A DNA stretch of 64,000 nucleotides from Caulobacteraceae bacterium (lineage in GTDB: Bacteria > Pseudomonadota > Alphaproteobacteria > Caulobacterales > Caulobacteraceae), in NCBI GenBank assembly GCA_947478785.1, contig CANJXI010000001.1, positions 55,981-119,980 on the forward strand, given 5' to 3'. The notes under the pieces are model-generated. The model did not search any database, had not been told where the DNA came from, and saw nothing but the letters and a program-made list of their open reading frames with translations. The stretch's first letter is position 1; each line of letters opens with the position of its first letter. The position numbers and the translations under genes are program-made. Shown piece by piece: positions 1 to 8,175 of this stretch.

Positions 1-595
1 CCATCAGGACGAGGGACTGGCTGCGCAGCGCGGCGAGGGCTTTCTGGCCGCCCGCGGCGGGCGTCTGCAGGACATAGGCGTTGGCGGCGGTGGGGCCGTC
101 GACCACGCGGGCGTCAACCGCGTTCAGCATGTGCCGCAGGTCCTCTTCGCGGCTGTCGGGCCGGAAGGTGACGATGATCCGAGAGGCCGCCGGCGCGCGT
201 GCGGCCAGGGTCCGGTATTCGGCGGGCGCCCGCTGGGCCAGTTGAAGGCCCGCCAGCAAGAGGATCAGCGCGAACTGCGCGGCGATCGCCCATCCGACCC
301 ACGGGACCCCCCGCGCCCGCCGGACCGGCGCCGCCGGGGATCGCGCCTCGGACGGGTGCGCTTCCATCCGCGCCCGCAGGCGCGACCAGTCGCGCTCCAT
401 ACGCGGCTCCATGGCGCCGACGCCGGCCTCCAGCCGCTGTTCGAAACGCAGATCGGCTTGGCAGTCCGCGCAAGCAGTCAAGTGCGCCTCGACCCGGGCC
501 TGGTCGGCGGCGTCGAGCTTGCCGGTCACGTACCAGGGCAGCAGGGCCTGCACATCGTGGTGTTCGCCCCCATGCAAGGGAATGATCCGCGCCAT
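1..595 (-). CDS. Anti-sigma factor, zinc-finger (zf-HC2) membrane type, 3' end outside window
   Basis: This partial gene starts at the ATG at 595, ten bases after the sigma factor stop, so the two are co-transcribed. The N-terminal region carries an H-x3-C-x2-C motif (HLTACADC, about residues 38-45), the zinc-binding anti-sigma signature. A hydrophobic segment around residues 100-122 (core FALILLLAGLQLA) should span the inner membrane. The segment after it (IIVTFRPDSREEDLR onward) resembles the peptidase-inhibitor I9/fervidolysin-prodomain fold that some zf-HC2 proteins carry on the periplasmic side. The likely role is to hold the neighbouring ECF sigma factor inactive until an envelope signal arrives. 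About 198 residues are visible and the stop lies beyond the left edge. The role follows from the motif and from gene order. Confidence 0.85.
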   Translation of the reverse strand, partial: MARIIPLHGGEHHDVQALLPWYVTGKLDAADQARVEAHLTACADCQADLRFEQRLEAGVGAMEPRMERDWSRLRARMEAHPSEARSPAAPVRRARGVPWVGWAIAAQFALILLLAGLQLAQRAPAEYRTLAARAPAASRIIVTFRPDSREEDLRHMLNAVDARVVDGPTAANAYVLQTPAAGGQKALAALRSQSLVLM

Positions 596-605
596 CAGGT
601 CGGCC

Positions 606-1196
606 TCACAACCAGTCCGCGCCGCCGCCGTCCAGACTGGCCTTCAGGCGCCGTCTGGCGTGGAACATACGGGTCTTCACGGTGTCGACAGGGCAATCCA
701 TGATCTCGGCGATCTGCCGGTATCCCATGTCCTGATAGTAGGCGAGATCGACCACCGCGCGATGGTCGGTCGAAAGCTCGGCCATGGCGTCGAACAGGAC
801 ACCCTGGAGCTGGCGCGACGCCAGCAGCTGTTCGGGCCCGGGCTCCGGACTCGGCCGGGCTTCGGCGACCTTGTCCTCCACGGGCTGATCCTGGCGTTTC
901 ATGGCTTTCAGAGCCTTCCGGTAGGCGATGGCGAATATCCAGGTCGAAAGCTTGCTGGCCCCGCGGAAGCCGTCGGGACGATCCCAGACGACCATCATCG
1001 TGTCATCGAGCACTTCCTCCACCAGGTGCGCGCGCCGGGTCATGATCATCAGAAACCGCGTGAGACGGGGATGATAGGCGCGGTAGAGCGCTTCAAAGGC
1101 GCGGATTTCCCGCCGCGCGACGGCGGCAAGCAGGCGCGCCTCATCATCCCGCTCCGTTTCGGCGGCCGACCCGTCGCGTCTGGGGACCATGCTCAT
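606..1196 (-). CDS. ECF-type RNA polymerase sigma factor
   Basis: This is a sigma-70 family protein with only regions 2 and 4. Region 2 includes FEALYRAYHPRLTRF and the DTMMVVW core. Region 4 has a helix-turn-helix (YRQIAEIMDCPVDTVKTRMF) typical of ECF sigma factors. It should direct RNA polymerase to stress or envelope-response promoters. The frame is open to a TTG at 1253, but the ATG at 1196 gives the usual ECF length (196 residues) and drops a poorly conserved leader, so I prefer it; the ATG at 1190 is another option. The anti-sigma gene follows after 10 bases. It is the only recognisable transcription factor in the window. Confidence 0.9.
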   Translation of the reverse strand: MSMVPRRDGSAAETERDDEARLLAAVARREIRAFEALYRAYHPRLTRFLMIMTRRAHLVEEVLDDTMMVVWDRPDGFRGASKLSTWIFAIAYRKALKAMKRQDQPVEDKVAEARPSPEPGPEQLLASRQLQGVLFDAMAELSTDHRAVVDLAYYQDMGYRQIAEIMDCPVDTVKTRMFHARRRLKASLDGGGADWL

Positions 1197-1304
1197 GGCG
1201 GCGGCATCGGCTTCCCACCCTCTTGAGAGCCTTAGTACCTCTCCCGCGCCCAAAGGTTCAAACCGGCCCTCACCGGCGTCGCGCGGAGCGTCAGGCTACC
1301 ACCG

Positions 1305-2492
1305 TTACGCTGCCTCGCCGACGCCCACGACGTCCGTCCAGAACATCGAGGCGTGGGCGTCGCTCAGCGCGTACTTCCGGGCCCGCGTGAGGCGTCCGTC
1401 GTCGCCGATGCGATAGAGCATCAGGCTCTGCGGCACATGGCGCGGTTCGCCGCCGTCCCAGGCCGTCACGGGCACATGGTTGGCCACGACCAGGAGTCGC
1501 CCGCTCGGATCGAAACCGAACGTCCGCGGCATGACGCCCTCGCTGTCGATCCGTTGCAGCGGCGTGAGCTGGCCGCCCGAGGGATCGATCGCGAAGACAG
1601 CGATGTCGTCGCCGCCCAAGGCGAGGTTGCTTCGGCCGTCCTCGGTGATCGCGCCCATCGTCCGGTTGGCGACATAGAGGAAGCGGCCGTTCGGGTGCGC
1701 GCGGACCATGCCCGCCATCGGCTTGGCCACGGGCTGGGCGCCGAACAGCGTGGTGGCGCGGCTCAGCGGCAGGGGATCGAAACCGTGCTCGCCGTAGCCG
1801 AACGCCTGCACCTCGTTCTGGCGTTCCAGCGCGACATAGGCGACCGGCAGCGTGGGATGGAAGTCCAGGTTCCGAGGCCCGAACCCAAACCCGCCGTTCG
1901 GCGCCGTCAGGGGGAGCGCTTCCCGGATGCGGCCGTCCCGATAGGAGAAGGGATGCAGCGCGCCAGGATCCTCTGGCGCCGTGGGCGTGGGATCGTTGCC
2001 CCGGGCGCAGACCACCACCAGGTCGTCCGCCGGCGAGACCTTGATCTGGTGGGGATATTTCCGCAGCGCGATCGCGGGTTGCTCGAGGGCGCCCCCGACC
2101 GAGCCGTCGTCCGCGATCGGATGAACGGTCAGGTTCGCCGGGTCGTTGTAGGCGACCAGCGCGTGCCGCCCGCGCCGGTCCAGGCACATGTGGACCGGAC
2201 GGCTCCCGAGCCGGACGGACTCGCCGATCTGGCTGAGCTTGCCCGAGGAATCCGCCTGGAGGGCGGTCAGGAAGTGCTCGTCGCGCGGCGCCGCCGCGAA
2301 CGGGGTCGCGTTGCTGGACGCGATGTAGAGGCGCGGAAGCCCAGGATGCGCCCAACCCGCCTGGACGGTCGCCGGCAGCGAGACGGCCGATCGCCGGGAA
2401 AGCCGCGCCTGGGCGACATCCAGATCGTAATGCACCACAATCGCGCCTTCCGAGGCGTAGACCTTGGCGGGTGTGGAAGGGCGGGGTGACAT
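1305..2492 (-). CDS. Lactonase-like beta-propeller protein (YncE/6-phosphogluconolactonase type)
   Basis: The 395-residue protein has repeated blade motifs such as RPVHMCLDRRGRHALVAYND, HPNGRFLYVANRT and FGFDPSGRLLVVANH, which match the seven-bladed lactonase propeller family (PF10282 type). Members hydrolyse sugar lactones or act as ligand-binding propellers; here the substrate is unknown. The same frame stays open far upstream to 3770, but that part lies over the divergent thiolase gene and is not coding. The ATG at 2492 (MSPRPSTPAKV) is the natural start. There is no signal peptide, so it is probably cytoplasmic. Only 33 bases separate it from the divergent thiolase-fold gene, so the two promoters must overlap or be very compact. 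Confidence 0.8.
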   Translation of the reverse strand: MSPRPSTPAKVYASEGAIVVHYDLDVAQARLSRRSAVSLPATVQAGWAHPGLPRLYIASSNATPFAAAPRDEHFLTALQADSSGKLSQIGESVRLGSRPVHMCLDRRGRHALVAYNDPANLTVHPIADDGSVGGALEQPAIALRKYPHQIKVSPADDLVVVCARGNDPTPTAPEDPGALHPFSYRDGRIREALPLTAPNGGFGFGPRNLDFHPTLPVAYVALERQNEVQAFGYGEHGFDPLPLSRATTLFGAQPVAKPMAGMVRAHPNGRFLYVANRTMGAITEDGRSNLALGGDDIAVFAIDPSGGQLTPLQRIDSEGVMPRTFGFDPSGRLLVVANHVPVTAWDGGEPRHVPQSLMLYRIGDDGRLTRARKYALSDAHASMFWTDVVGVGEAA

Positions 2493-2525
2493 GCGATTTC
2501 CTTGCTCGGCTTCCTTGGGGGGAGA

Positions 2526-3710
2526 ATGACCGGAAAATTCGGCGCCCGCTCGGCCGTGATCGCCGGCGTCCACATGACCCGTCAGGGTGATCTCAGCGAT
2601 GAGCAGCCGGCAAGCGTCTATTGGGACGTCGTCAAGCGGGCGCTCGCGGACGCCGGCCTTACCCTGGCCGACATCGACGGCCTCATCGGTCCGGCGCCGG
2701 AGGGTGTCGGGCTGCGCGCCAGCCTTCCAGGCGGCGTGATGGCCGACCTCCTGGGCAGACCCCTGCGCTTCCATGCGAGCACCGCCGTCGGCGCCGCCAG
2801 CATCGCCGCGGGCGTCGGCTTGGCGGTCATGGCGGTCGAACACGGCATGGCCGATGTCGTGATCCTGCCGACGGTCAGCGCCGGCAAGGGATCGGGTTAC
2901 ACGAGCTCCGATCGCGGCGCGGCCATCGTCCACATGGCCAAGCTCGGGACGCCCTACGAATGGCTCTGGGGAACGACCCGCGTGGCCGACCATGCCGTCA
3001 TCGCCAGGCGTCACATGCACGAGTACGGCACGACGCCCGGGCAGCTCGCCGAGGTCGCGGTGGCGCAACGCCACAGCGCCACCCTGCATCCCAGGTCGGT
3101 GATGGGCGCGAAGGGCGAGATCACCATCGACGACGTGCTGGGCTCCAGGGTGATCGCCGAGCCCCTCCACCTCCTCGACAGCTGCCTTGTCAACCAGGGC
3201 GCGGGATGCATCGTGGTCGCCGCCGACGATCGGCTGGATCGTGGGCGCCCCCGGGTCCGGCTGCTGGGCTACGGCCAGGCGCACAGCTACCTCGACCCGT
3301 GCAGCGCGCCCAGCCTGACGACCTTCTCCGGCGGGCTGGCCGCCGACACGGCCTTCGGCATGGCCGGGGTGACCCGCGACGATATCGACGTGGTCAGCCT
3401 GTCCGACCATTTCACCATCAACGTCATCATCGGGCTGGAGGACGCCGGCTTCTGCAAGAAGGGCGAGGGCGGCGCCTTCGTCGAAGGCGGCGCCCTGCGG
3501 ATCGACGGGCGGCTTCCGACCAACACCTTCGGCGGCTACCTGTCCGGCACCCACGCCGGCCAGTGCGGCGCCTTCGGCCTCATCGAGATGGTCGAGCAGT
3601 TGCGCGGGACGGCCGGGGCGCGCCAGGTCAAGGACGCCCGGCTGGGCTACGTCCATGGGGTGGGCGGCGTCATGCAGAACCACTTCGGCGCGATCCTGGC
3701 GAGGGATTGA
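2526..3710 (+). CDS. Thiolase-fold protein of the lipid-transfer/retro-aldolase type, no Cys nucleophile
   Basis: The 394-residue protein has the thiolase fold of SCP2-type and Ltp2-type proteins. Where thiolases carry the acyl-accepting cysteine, this protein reads HASTAVGAASIA (about residues 83-94) with no Cys. The C-terminal active-site loop reads YVHGVGG (375-381) where thiolases have a second Cys before GGG. It therefore probably does not do Claisen thiolysis. The DUF35 protein encoded 4 bases downstream is the known obligate partner of Ltp2-like steroid side-chain aldolases, so retro-aldol cleavage of a hydroxyacyl-CoA is the best guess. The ATG at 2526 follows a G-rich Shine-Dalgarno; a TTG at 2502 is also in frame. 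Residue comparison was by eye. Confidence 0.75.
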   Translation: MTGKFGARSAVIAGVHMTRQGDLSDEQPASVYWDVVKRALADAGLTLADIDGLIGPAPEGVGLRASLPGGVMADLLGRPLRFHASTAVGAASIAAGVGLAVMAVEHGMADVVILPTVSAGKGSGYTSSDRGAAIVHMAKLGTPYEWLWGTTRVADHAVIARRHMHEYGTTPGQLAEVAVAQRHSATLHPRSVMGAKGEITIDDVLGSRVIAEPLHLLDSCLVNQGAGCIVVAADDRLDRGRPRVRLLGYGQAHSYLDPCSAPSLTTFSGGLAADTAFGMAGVTRDDIDVVSLSDHFTINVIIGLEDAGFCKKGEGGAFVEGGALRIDGRLPTNTFGGYLSGTHAGQCGAFGLIEMVEQLRGTAGARQVKDARLGYVHGVGGVMQNHFGAILARD

Positions 3711-3714
3711 GACC

Positions 3715-4137
3715 ATGAGCGCACTGGACGAGAAGTTCCTTCCGCCGGGCGACCTGCCCGACCTGCACAAGCCGTTCTGGGCGCATCTGCGGGCCCACAG
3801 CCTTCGCCTTCAGCAGTGCGAGGACGGCCACCTGCGCTTCATCCCGAGCGAGCAGTGCGGCAAGTGTGGGTCCCAGGCCTGGACCTGGGAGCCGGTCAGC
3901 GGTCGCGGCAAGGTCTATACCTTCACCGTGGTGCATCGCGGGCCGACCCCCGCCTACCAGGCGGAGACGCCCTACGTGATCGCCCATGTGGAACTGGAAG
4001 AGGGGCCACGGATGATCAGCAACCTGATCGATTGCACCCCCGCCGAGGTGCGCATCGGCATGCCGGTGGAGGTGGTGTTCGACGACGTCAACGCCGACTG
4101 GACGCTCTATCGGTTCAAGCCGGCCGGGGAGGGCTGA
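3715..4137 (+). CDS. DUF35 zinc-ribbon OB-fold protein, partner of the thiolase-fold protein
   Basis: The 140-residue protein has a helical N-terminus, a zinc ribbon and an OB-fold (GRGKVYTFTVVHRG onward), the DUF35 architecture. Such proteins bind thiolase-fold enzymes and present the acyl-CoA. The ribbon is not the standard four-cysteine type: visible ligands are C35, H39, C48 and C51 (QCEDGH and CGKCG), so the second Cys is missing and His39 may replace it. The start at 3715 lies 4 bases after the thiolase stop, and the crotonase starts 3 bases after its own stop, so the three are one transcript. The partner relationship is inferred from gene order and family knowledge. Confidence 0.85.
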   Translation: MSALDEKFLPPGDLPDLHKPFWAHLRAHSLRLQQCEDGHLRFIPSEQCGKCGSQAWTWEPVSGRGKVYTFTVVHRGPTPAYQAETPYVIAHVELEEGPRMISNLIDCTPAEVRIGMPVEVVFDDVNADWTLYRFKPAGEG

Positions 4138-4139
4138 GG

Positions 4140-4922
4140 ATGTCGGATATCCTTGTCGAGAAGCACGGCCGGGTCACGGTCTTCACCATCAACCGGCCGG
4201 CCGCCCACAACTCCCTCACCCGCGCCATGCGCGCCGAGCTGGGCGGGCTCGTGGGGGAATTCAACGCCGATCCGGAGCAATATGTGGGCGTGGTCACCGG
4301 GGCCGGCGACAAGGCCTTCTGCTCCGGCGCCGACCTCAAGGAGATGGCCGCCGAGGTCGATCAGGGCGACCGGGTCCCGATCAGCGCCTGGCCGGACATC
4401 GGGGGCATCTCCGACAGCGAGAAGCCGATGATCGCGGCGGTGAACGGGCTGGCGGTGGCCGGCGGCTGCGAAATGGCGATCTCGTGCGACATCCGCATTG
4501 CGTCGAACCAGGCCTGGTTCGGCCTTTTCGAGGTGAAGCTGGGGGTGATCGCGGGCGTCGGGGTCAGCATCCTGCCCAGGCTGATGCCGATCGGGGCGGC
4601 CATGGACATGCTGCTCAGCGGCGACCGCCTGGCCGCCCAGGACGCCTATCGGCTGGGCCTCGTGCAGCAACTCGTGGAGCCCGGCGAGGTCATGGAGGCG
4701 GCCTTCCGCAAGGCGGAGACGATCGCCGCCAACTCACAGACCGCGGTGTGGGGGACGAAGAAGATCGTCAAGGCCTGGCGCGACACGATGCTGGCCGAAC
4801 AGCAGAACCTCTACGAGGCGGTCGCCCACCGGGTGCTGCTCTCCGGCGACATCCACGAGGGTCCGCGCGCCTTCGCTGAGAAGCGGCCGCCGAAGTTCGC
4901 CAACCGCTGGCCGAAACCTTGA
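4140..4922 (+). CDS. Enoyl-CoA hydratase/isomerase (crotonase) family protein
   Basis: The 260-residue crotonase has the oxyanion-hole motifs CSGADLKEMA and the AGGCEMAISCDIRIAS block. The first catalytic glutamate is present (E131 in FGLFE), while the second is aspartate (D156 in AAMDML). This suggests hydratase, isomerase or related chemistry on a 2-enoyl-CoA. It is the third gene of the thiolase-fold/DUF35 operon, 3 bases behind DUF35, where it could make the 3-hydroxyacyl-CoA that an aldolase would cleave. The ATG at 4140 is chosen because the longer open frame upstream overlaps DUF35. The exact reaction is not determined. Confidence 0.88.
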   Translation: MSDILVEKHGRVTVFTINRPAAHNSLTRAMRAELGGLVGEFNADPEQYVGVVTGAGDKAFCSGADLKEMAAEVDQGDRVPISAWPDIGGISDSEKPMIAAVNGLAVAGGCEMAISCDIRIASNQAWFGLFEVKLGVIAGVGVSILPRLMPIGAAMDMLLSGDRLAAQDAYRLGLVQQLVEPGEVMEAAFRKAETIAANSQTAVWGTKKIVKAWRDTMLAEQQNLYEAVAHRVLLSGDIHEGPRAFAEKRPPKFANRWPKP

Positions 4923-4934
4923 TGGCGTCCTTCG

Positions 4935-6395
4935 CTATAGGCTGATCCCGATCAACTTGGTGTCGAGGTATTCGAAGATGCCTTCCTGGGCGCCCTCGCG
5001 GCCCAGGCCGCTTTCCTTGACACCGCCGAAGGGGGCGGCCGCGGAGGTGGGATTGATGTCGTTGACGCCCACCATGCCGAATTTCAGCGCTTCGCTGACC
5101 CGAAGGGCGCGCGACAGATCGCGGGTGTAGATGTAGGCGGCCAGCCCGTAGCGGGTGTCGTTCGCGGCGCGGATCACGTCGGTCTCGTTGTCGAACCGGC
5201 AGACGGCCCCGATCGGCCCAAAGGTCTCTTCACGGTAGATGCGCATGTCCGGTGTCACCCCGGTCAGCACCGTCGGGGCGAAGAAGAAGCCGGCTTCGAC
5301 CGCGGGACCGGCCATGCGCGCGCCTCCGGTCGTGGCCACGGCTCCCTTGTCGATGGCGTCCGAAACCTGGGCGCTCATCTTGTCCATGGCGGCCTGGTTG
5401 ATGAGAGGCCCGATCGCGACGTCCTTGTCGAATCCGGAGCCGGCCTGCAGCTTGGCCACCCGGTCGGTGAAGGTCTCGACGAAGGCGTCGTGGATCGAGG
5501 CGTGGACGTAGAAGCGGTTTGGACTGATGCAGGCTTGGCCTGTGTTCAGGAACTTCAGAAGCGCCGCGCCCTTGGCGGCGTGCACCGGATCAGCGTCCTC
5601 GAAAACGATGAAGGGCGCGTGCCCGCCAAGCTCCAGCGAGACGCGCTTCAGCTGGTCGGAGGCGCCCCGGGTCAGGCTCTTGCCGACGCTGGTCGAGCCG
5701 GTGAACGTCAGCTTGCCCACAAGCGGGTTTTCGATGAACTCGTCGCCGATCGGCTTGGGATCGCGCGCTGTGACCAGGTTGGCGACACCCGCCGGAAGGC
5801 CTGCCGCCTCCAGCGCCTTGAACACCTCGATGGCGCAGAGCGGCGTATCCTCGGCGGGCTTGAGAACGATCGTGCAGCCCGCGGCGAGCGCCGGGGCGAC
5901 CTTCCGCGTGATCATCGAGATTGGATAGTTCCAAGGGGTCACCGCGCCGACAACACCGATCGGTTGATGGAGCACCAGGAAGCGCTGGTCGGCGCGGGCC
6001 GAGGGGATGGTGCGGCCGTAGACGCGCTTGGCCTCCTCGGCGAACCAGATGAGAAAATCGGCGGCGTACTTCACTTCCGTGCGGGCGGCCTTCAGCGGCT
6101 TGCCCTGCTCCGTGGTGAGGATGCGCGCGAGCTCTTCCGTCCGATCGGTCAGGATTCGCCAGGCTCTGTAGAGGATTTCGGAGCGTTCGTAGGCGGTGCT
6201 CGCCGCCCAGGCCGGGAACGCGCGGGCCGCCGATTCGATCGCCGCGCGCGCGTCTGCGCGGCCGCCGGCGGCCACGGTGGTGATCCGTTGTCCATCGGCC
6301 GGGTTGATGACCTCGAACGTCTCCCCCGACGCGGCCGGCCGCCATTGGCCGTCGATATAGATCGAGTTGGCCGTCGTCTCAGTCAAAACGTCCAC
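4935..6395 (-). CDS. NAD(P)-dependent aldehyde dehydrogenase (succinate-semialdehyde dehydrogenase-like)
   Basis: This is an aldehyde dehydrogenase of normal length (486 residues). It has the TPWNYP motif (N156), the FTGSTSVGKSL cofactor loop, the general base E255 in LELGG and the nucleophile C289 in NTGQACISPNR. The sequence is closest in feel to GabD-type succinate-semialdehyde dehydrogenases, but substrate range in this family is wide. The frame runs to a TTG at 6425; the GTG at 6395 has AAGGGG six bases upstream and is the better start. It converges with the crotonase gene (12-base gap). Here it could oxidise an aldehyde released by retro-aldol cleavage; that link is inference. Confidence 0.9.
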   Translation of the reverse strand: MDVLTETTANSIYIDGQWRPAASGETFEVINPADGQRITTVAAGGRADARAAIESAARAFPAWAASTAYERSEILYRAWRILTDRTEELARILTTEQGKPLKAARTEVKYAADFLIWFAEEAKRVYGRTIPSARADQRFLVLHQPIGVVGAVTPWNYPISMITRKVAPALAAGCTIVLKPAEDTPLCAIEVFKALEAAGLPAGVANLVTARDPKPIGDEFIENPLVGKLTFTGSTSVGKSLTRGASDQLKRVSLELGGHAPFIVFEDADPVHAAKGAALLKFLNTGQACISPNRFYVHASIHDAFVETFTDRVAKLQAGSGFDKDVAIGPLINQAAMDKMSAQVSDAIDKGAVATTGGARMAGPAVEAGFFFAPTVLTGVTPDMRIYREETFGPIGAVCRFDNETDVIRAANDTRYGLAAYIYTRDLSRALRVSEALKFGMVGVNDINPTSAAAPFGGVKESGLGREGAQEGIFEYLDTKLIGISL

Positions 6396-6449
6396 GCGCG
6401 ACCCCTTGTTCGTTGGCGCACACAACCTGATCCCGCCCGCCGGCCATCT

Positions 6450-6866
6450 TCATCCGCCAGCGACTGTACCGCGTTCCAGGACCCCGTGCCCGCCGCCGGT
6501 GCCGGTGTTGACGACGTCGTCGGCCTGGCAGGTGATGACGATGACGGCGTCGCGATCGAGAAACCGCCCCTCGTCGTCGAAGAACTCCTGGCCGATCTCC
6601 GGAATGGCGAAGATCCGGTAGACCTCCTCGAGGGCCTCTGCGTTGGGAAGTATCCATTCGGTGATGCAGTCGTATTCCCAGGCCACCGGCTTGCGCCCCT
6701 GGCTGCGCGAGCCGCGAACCTGGGTGACGTAGTTGCGCTCGTAGCTGATCATCAGGTGGCCAAGGTACTTCTGGCCGAGCTTGACGTGGCTTTTCTCGTA
6801 GTGCTCGCGGAACTGCTCGTGCGTGACGCCGGCCTTCCGCTTGAGCAAGAAGATGGCTTTGATCAT
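6450..6866 (-). CDS. EthD-domain protein
   Basis: The 138-residue protein starts MIKAIFLLKRKAGVTHEQFR and has the E-H-Y-E-x-S-H-V motif of EthD-type dimeric alpha/beta barrels. Family members are found in catabolic operons for ethers and polyketide-like rings, and some act as small cyclases or accessory proteins; most have no proven reaction. The ATG at 6866 follows a clear GGAGGA site. The aldehyde dehydrogenase gene follows downstream after 54 bases on the same strand, so co-transcription is likely. Confidence 0.8.
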   Translation of the reverse strand: MIKAIFLLKRKAGVTHEQFREHYEKSHVKLGQKYLGHLMISYERNYVTQVRGSRSQGRKPVAWEYDCITEWILPNAEALEEVYRIFAIPEIGQEFFDDEGRFLDRDAVIVITCQADDVVNTGTGGGHGVLERGTVAGG

Positions 6867-7002
6867 GGTTCCTCCACACGGGCGGGCGCCGTCCCAGGCG
6901 GGCGGGCCGTCTCCACCCGTCCACACGCGAGCACGATGCGTCCGATACAAGACAGCGCTCAAGTCCTTAGATGGGTCGATGGATCGAGGGAGGGCAGCTT
7001 GA

Positions 7003-8175
7003 ATGCGCGTGGTTCAGTCGGCTGAAGACCTCCTGTTCCGGCAGGAGGCGCGCGACTGGCTCGCCGCCAATGTCCCCGGCGAACGGCGTCCCCACGAGAC
7101 CGGCGACGCCCAGCGCGCCTTCGACGTGGACTGGCGGCGGCGCCAGTATGACGGCGGATGGGGCCATATCGCCTGGCCGCGGGCCTATGGCGGCCGGGGT
7201 CTGCCGGTGGCGCGCCAGCTGATCTGGTACGAGGAATGCGCCCGCGCCAGGGCGCCGGCCTACACGAACAACTGCTGTTTCGTGGGGCTCTCGCACGCCG
7301 GCCCGACGATCATCGCGCGCGGCGACGACGCGCAGAAGGCCTTCCACCTGCCCAGGATCCTCAGTGGTGACGCCGTCTGGTGCCAGGGGTTCTCCGAGCC
7401 TGGGGCCGGGTCCGATCTCGCGGGTGTCCGCACGCGGGGCGTGATCGACGGCGACAGCCTGGTGATCAGCGGCCAGAAGATCTGGACCAGCTACGCCATC
7501 TACGCCCAGTTCCAGGAACTGCTGATCCGCACCGATCCGGACTCGACGCGCCACGACGGCCTGACCTTCGTGATCTGCGACATGTCCGCCCCGGGTGTCG
7601 AGATCCGGCCGATACGCAACATCGCCGGGGGCAGCGACTTCTGCGAAGTGTTCTACGACGAGGTGCGCCTGCCGCTCACGGCCGTGGTCGGCGGCGTCGG
7701 CGCCGGCTGGGACGTGGCCATGTCGCTGCTGGCCTTCGAACGCGGCGCGGCCTCCTTCCCGGTGGCCATGGAGATCGCCGCGCGCGTCGAGGAACTGCTC
7801 GAATACGTCGAGTCCAAGCGGCCTTCGATAGAGGGCGCCGGCTGGCGGGAGAGCGCCCTCGGCGCGCGGCTCGCCGCTGTGCGTGCGGACGCCGCGGCGC
7901 TCAAGTCGATGGTCTACTTGCTGATCGCGCGCGACGCCGGTCCGGCCGAGGGATCCTACGTTCGGCTGTTCCTCTCGGAGCTGGAGCAGCGCGTCTCCGC
8001 GCTCGCCATGGACCTCCTGGGCCCGGAAGGCCTGGAGAAGGCCAGTCTGGGCGGCTGGCCCAGACGCTATCTCGACGATTTCAAGACGACCATCGCGGCG
8101 GGAACCTCGCAGATTCAGCGGAACATCATTGGCGAGCGCATCCTCGGCCTGCCCAAAGGGGGGGCGCGGCGATGA
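7003..8175 (+). CDS. Acyl-CoA dehydrogenase, large (catalytic) subunit of a heteromeric pair
   Basis: The 390-residue acyl-CoA dehydrogenase has the FAD/substrate motifs WCQGFSEPGAGSDLAG and GQKIWTSYA. The usual C-terminal Y-E-G-T base is replaced (IAAGTSQIQRN), so the base is probably the Glu in SLLAFER, the position used by isovaleryl-CoA dehydrogenase and by the heteromeric ChsE-type enzymes. The next gene, overlapping by ATGA, encodes a shorter divergent acyl-CoA dehydrogenase. Such a pair is the known layout of alpha2beta2 enzymes that act on branched or sterol side-chain acyl-CoAs. The start at 7003 has a GAGGGAGGGC ribosome site. The substrate is unknown. Confidence 0.9.
   Translation: MRVVQSAEDLLFRQEARDWLAANVPGERRPHETGDAQRAFDVDWRRRQYDGGWGHIAWPRAYGGRGLPVARQLIWYEECARARAPAYTNNCCFVGLSHAGPTIIARGDDAQKAFHLPRILSGDAVWCQGFSEPGAGSDLAGVRTRGVIDGDSLVISGQKIWTSYAIYAQFQELLIRTDPDSTRHDGLTFVICDMSAPGVEIRPIRNIAGGSDFCEVFYDEVRLPLTAVVGGVGAGWDVAMSLLAFERGAASFPVAMEIAARVEELLEYVESKRPSIEGAGWRESALGARLAAVRADAAALKSMVYLLIARDAGPAEGSYVRLFLSELEQRVSALAMDLLGPEGLEKASLGGWPRRYLDDFKTTIAAGTSQIQRNIIGERILGLPKGGARR

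Noticed and set aside
1305..3770. A very long minus-strand open frame (821 codons) reaching under the thiolase-fold gene
   Set aside because: Only the part below 2492 has propeller motifs. The rest is the antisense of the clearly coding thiolase-fold gene, an effect of high GC.
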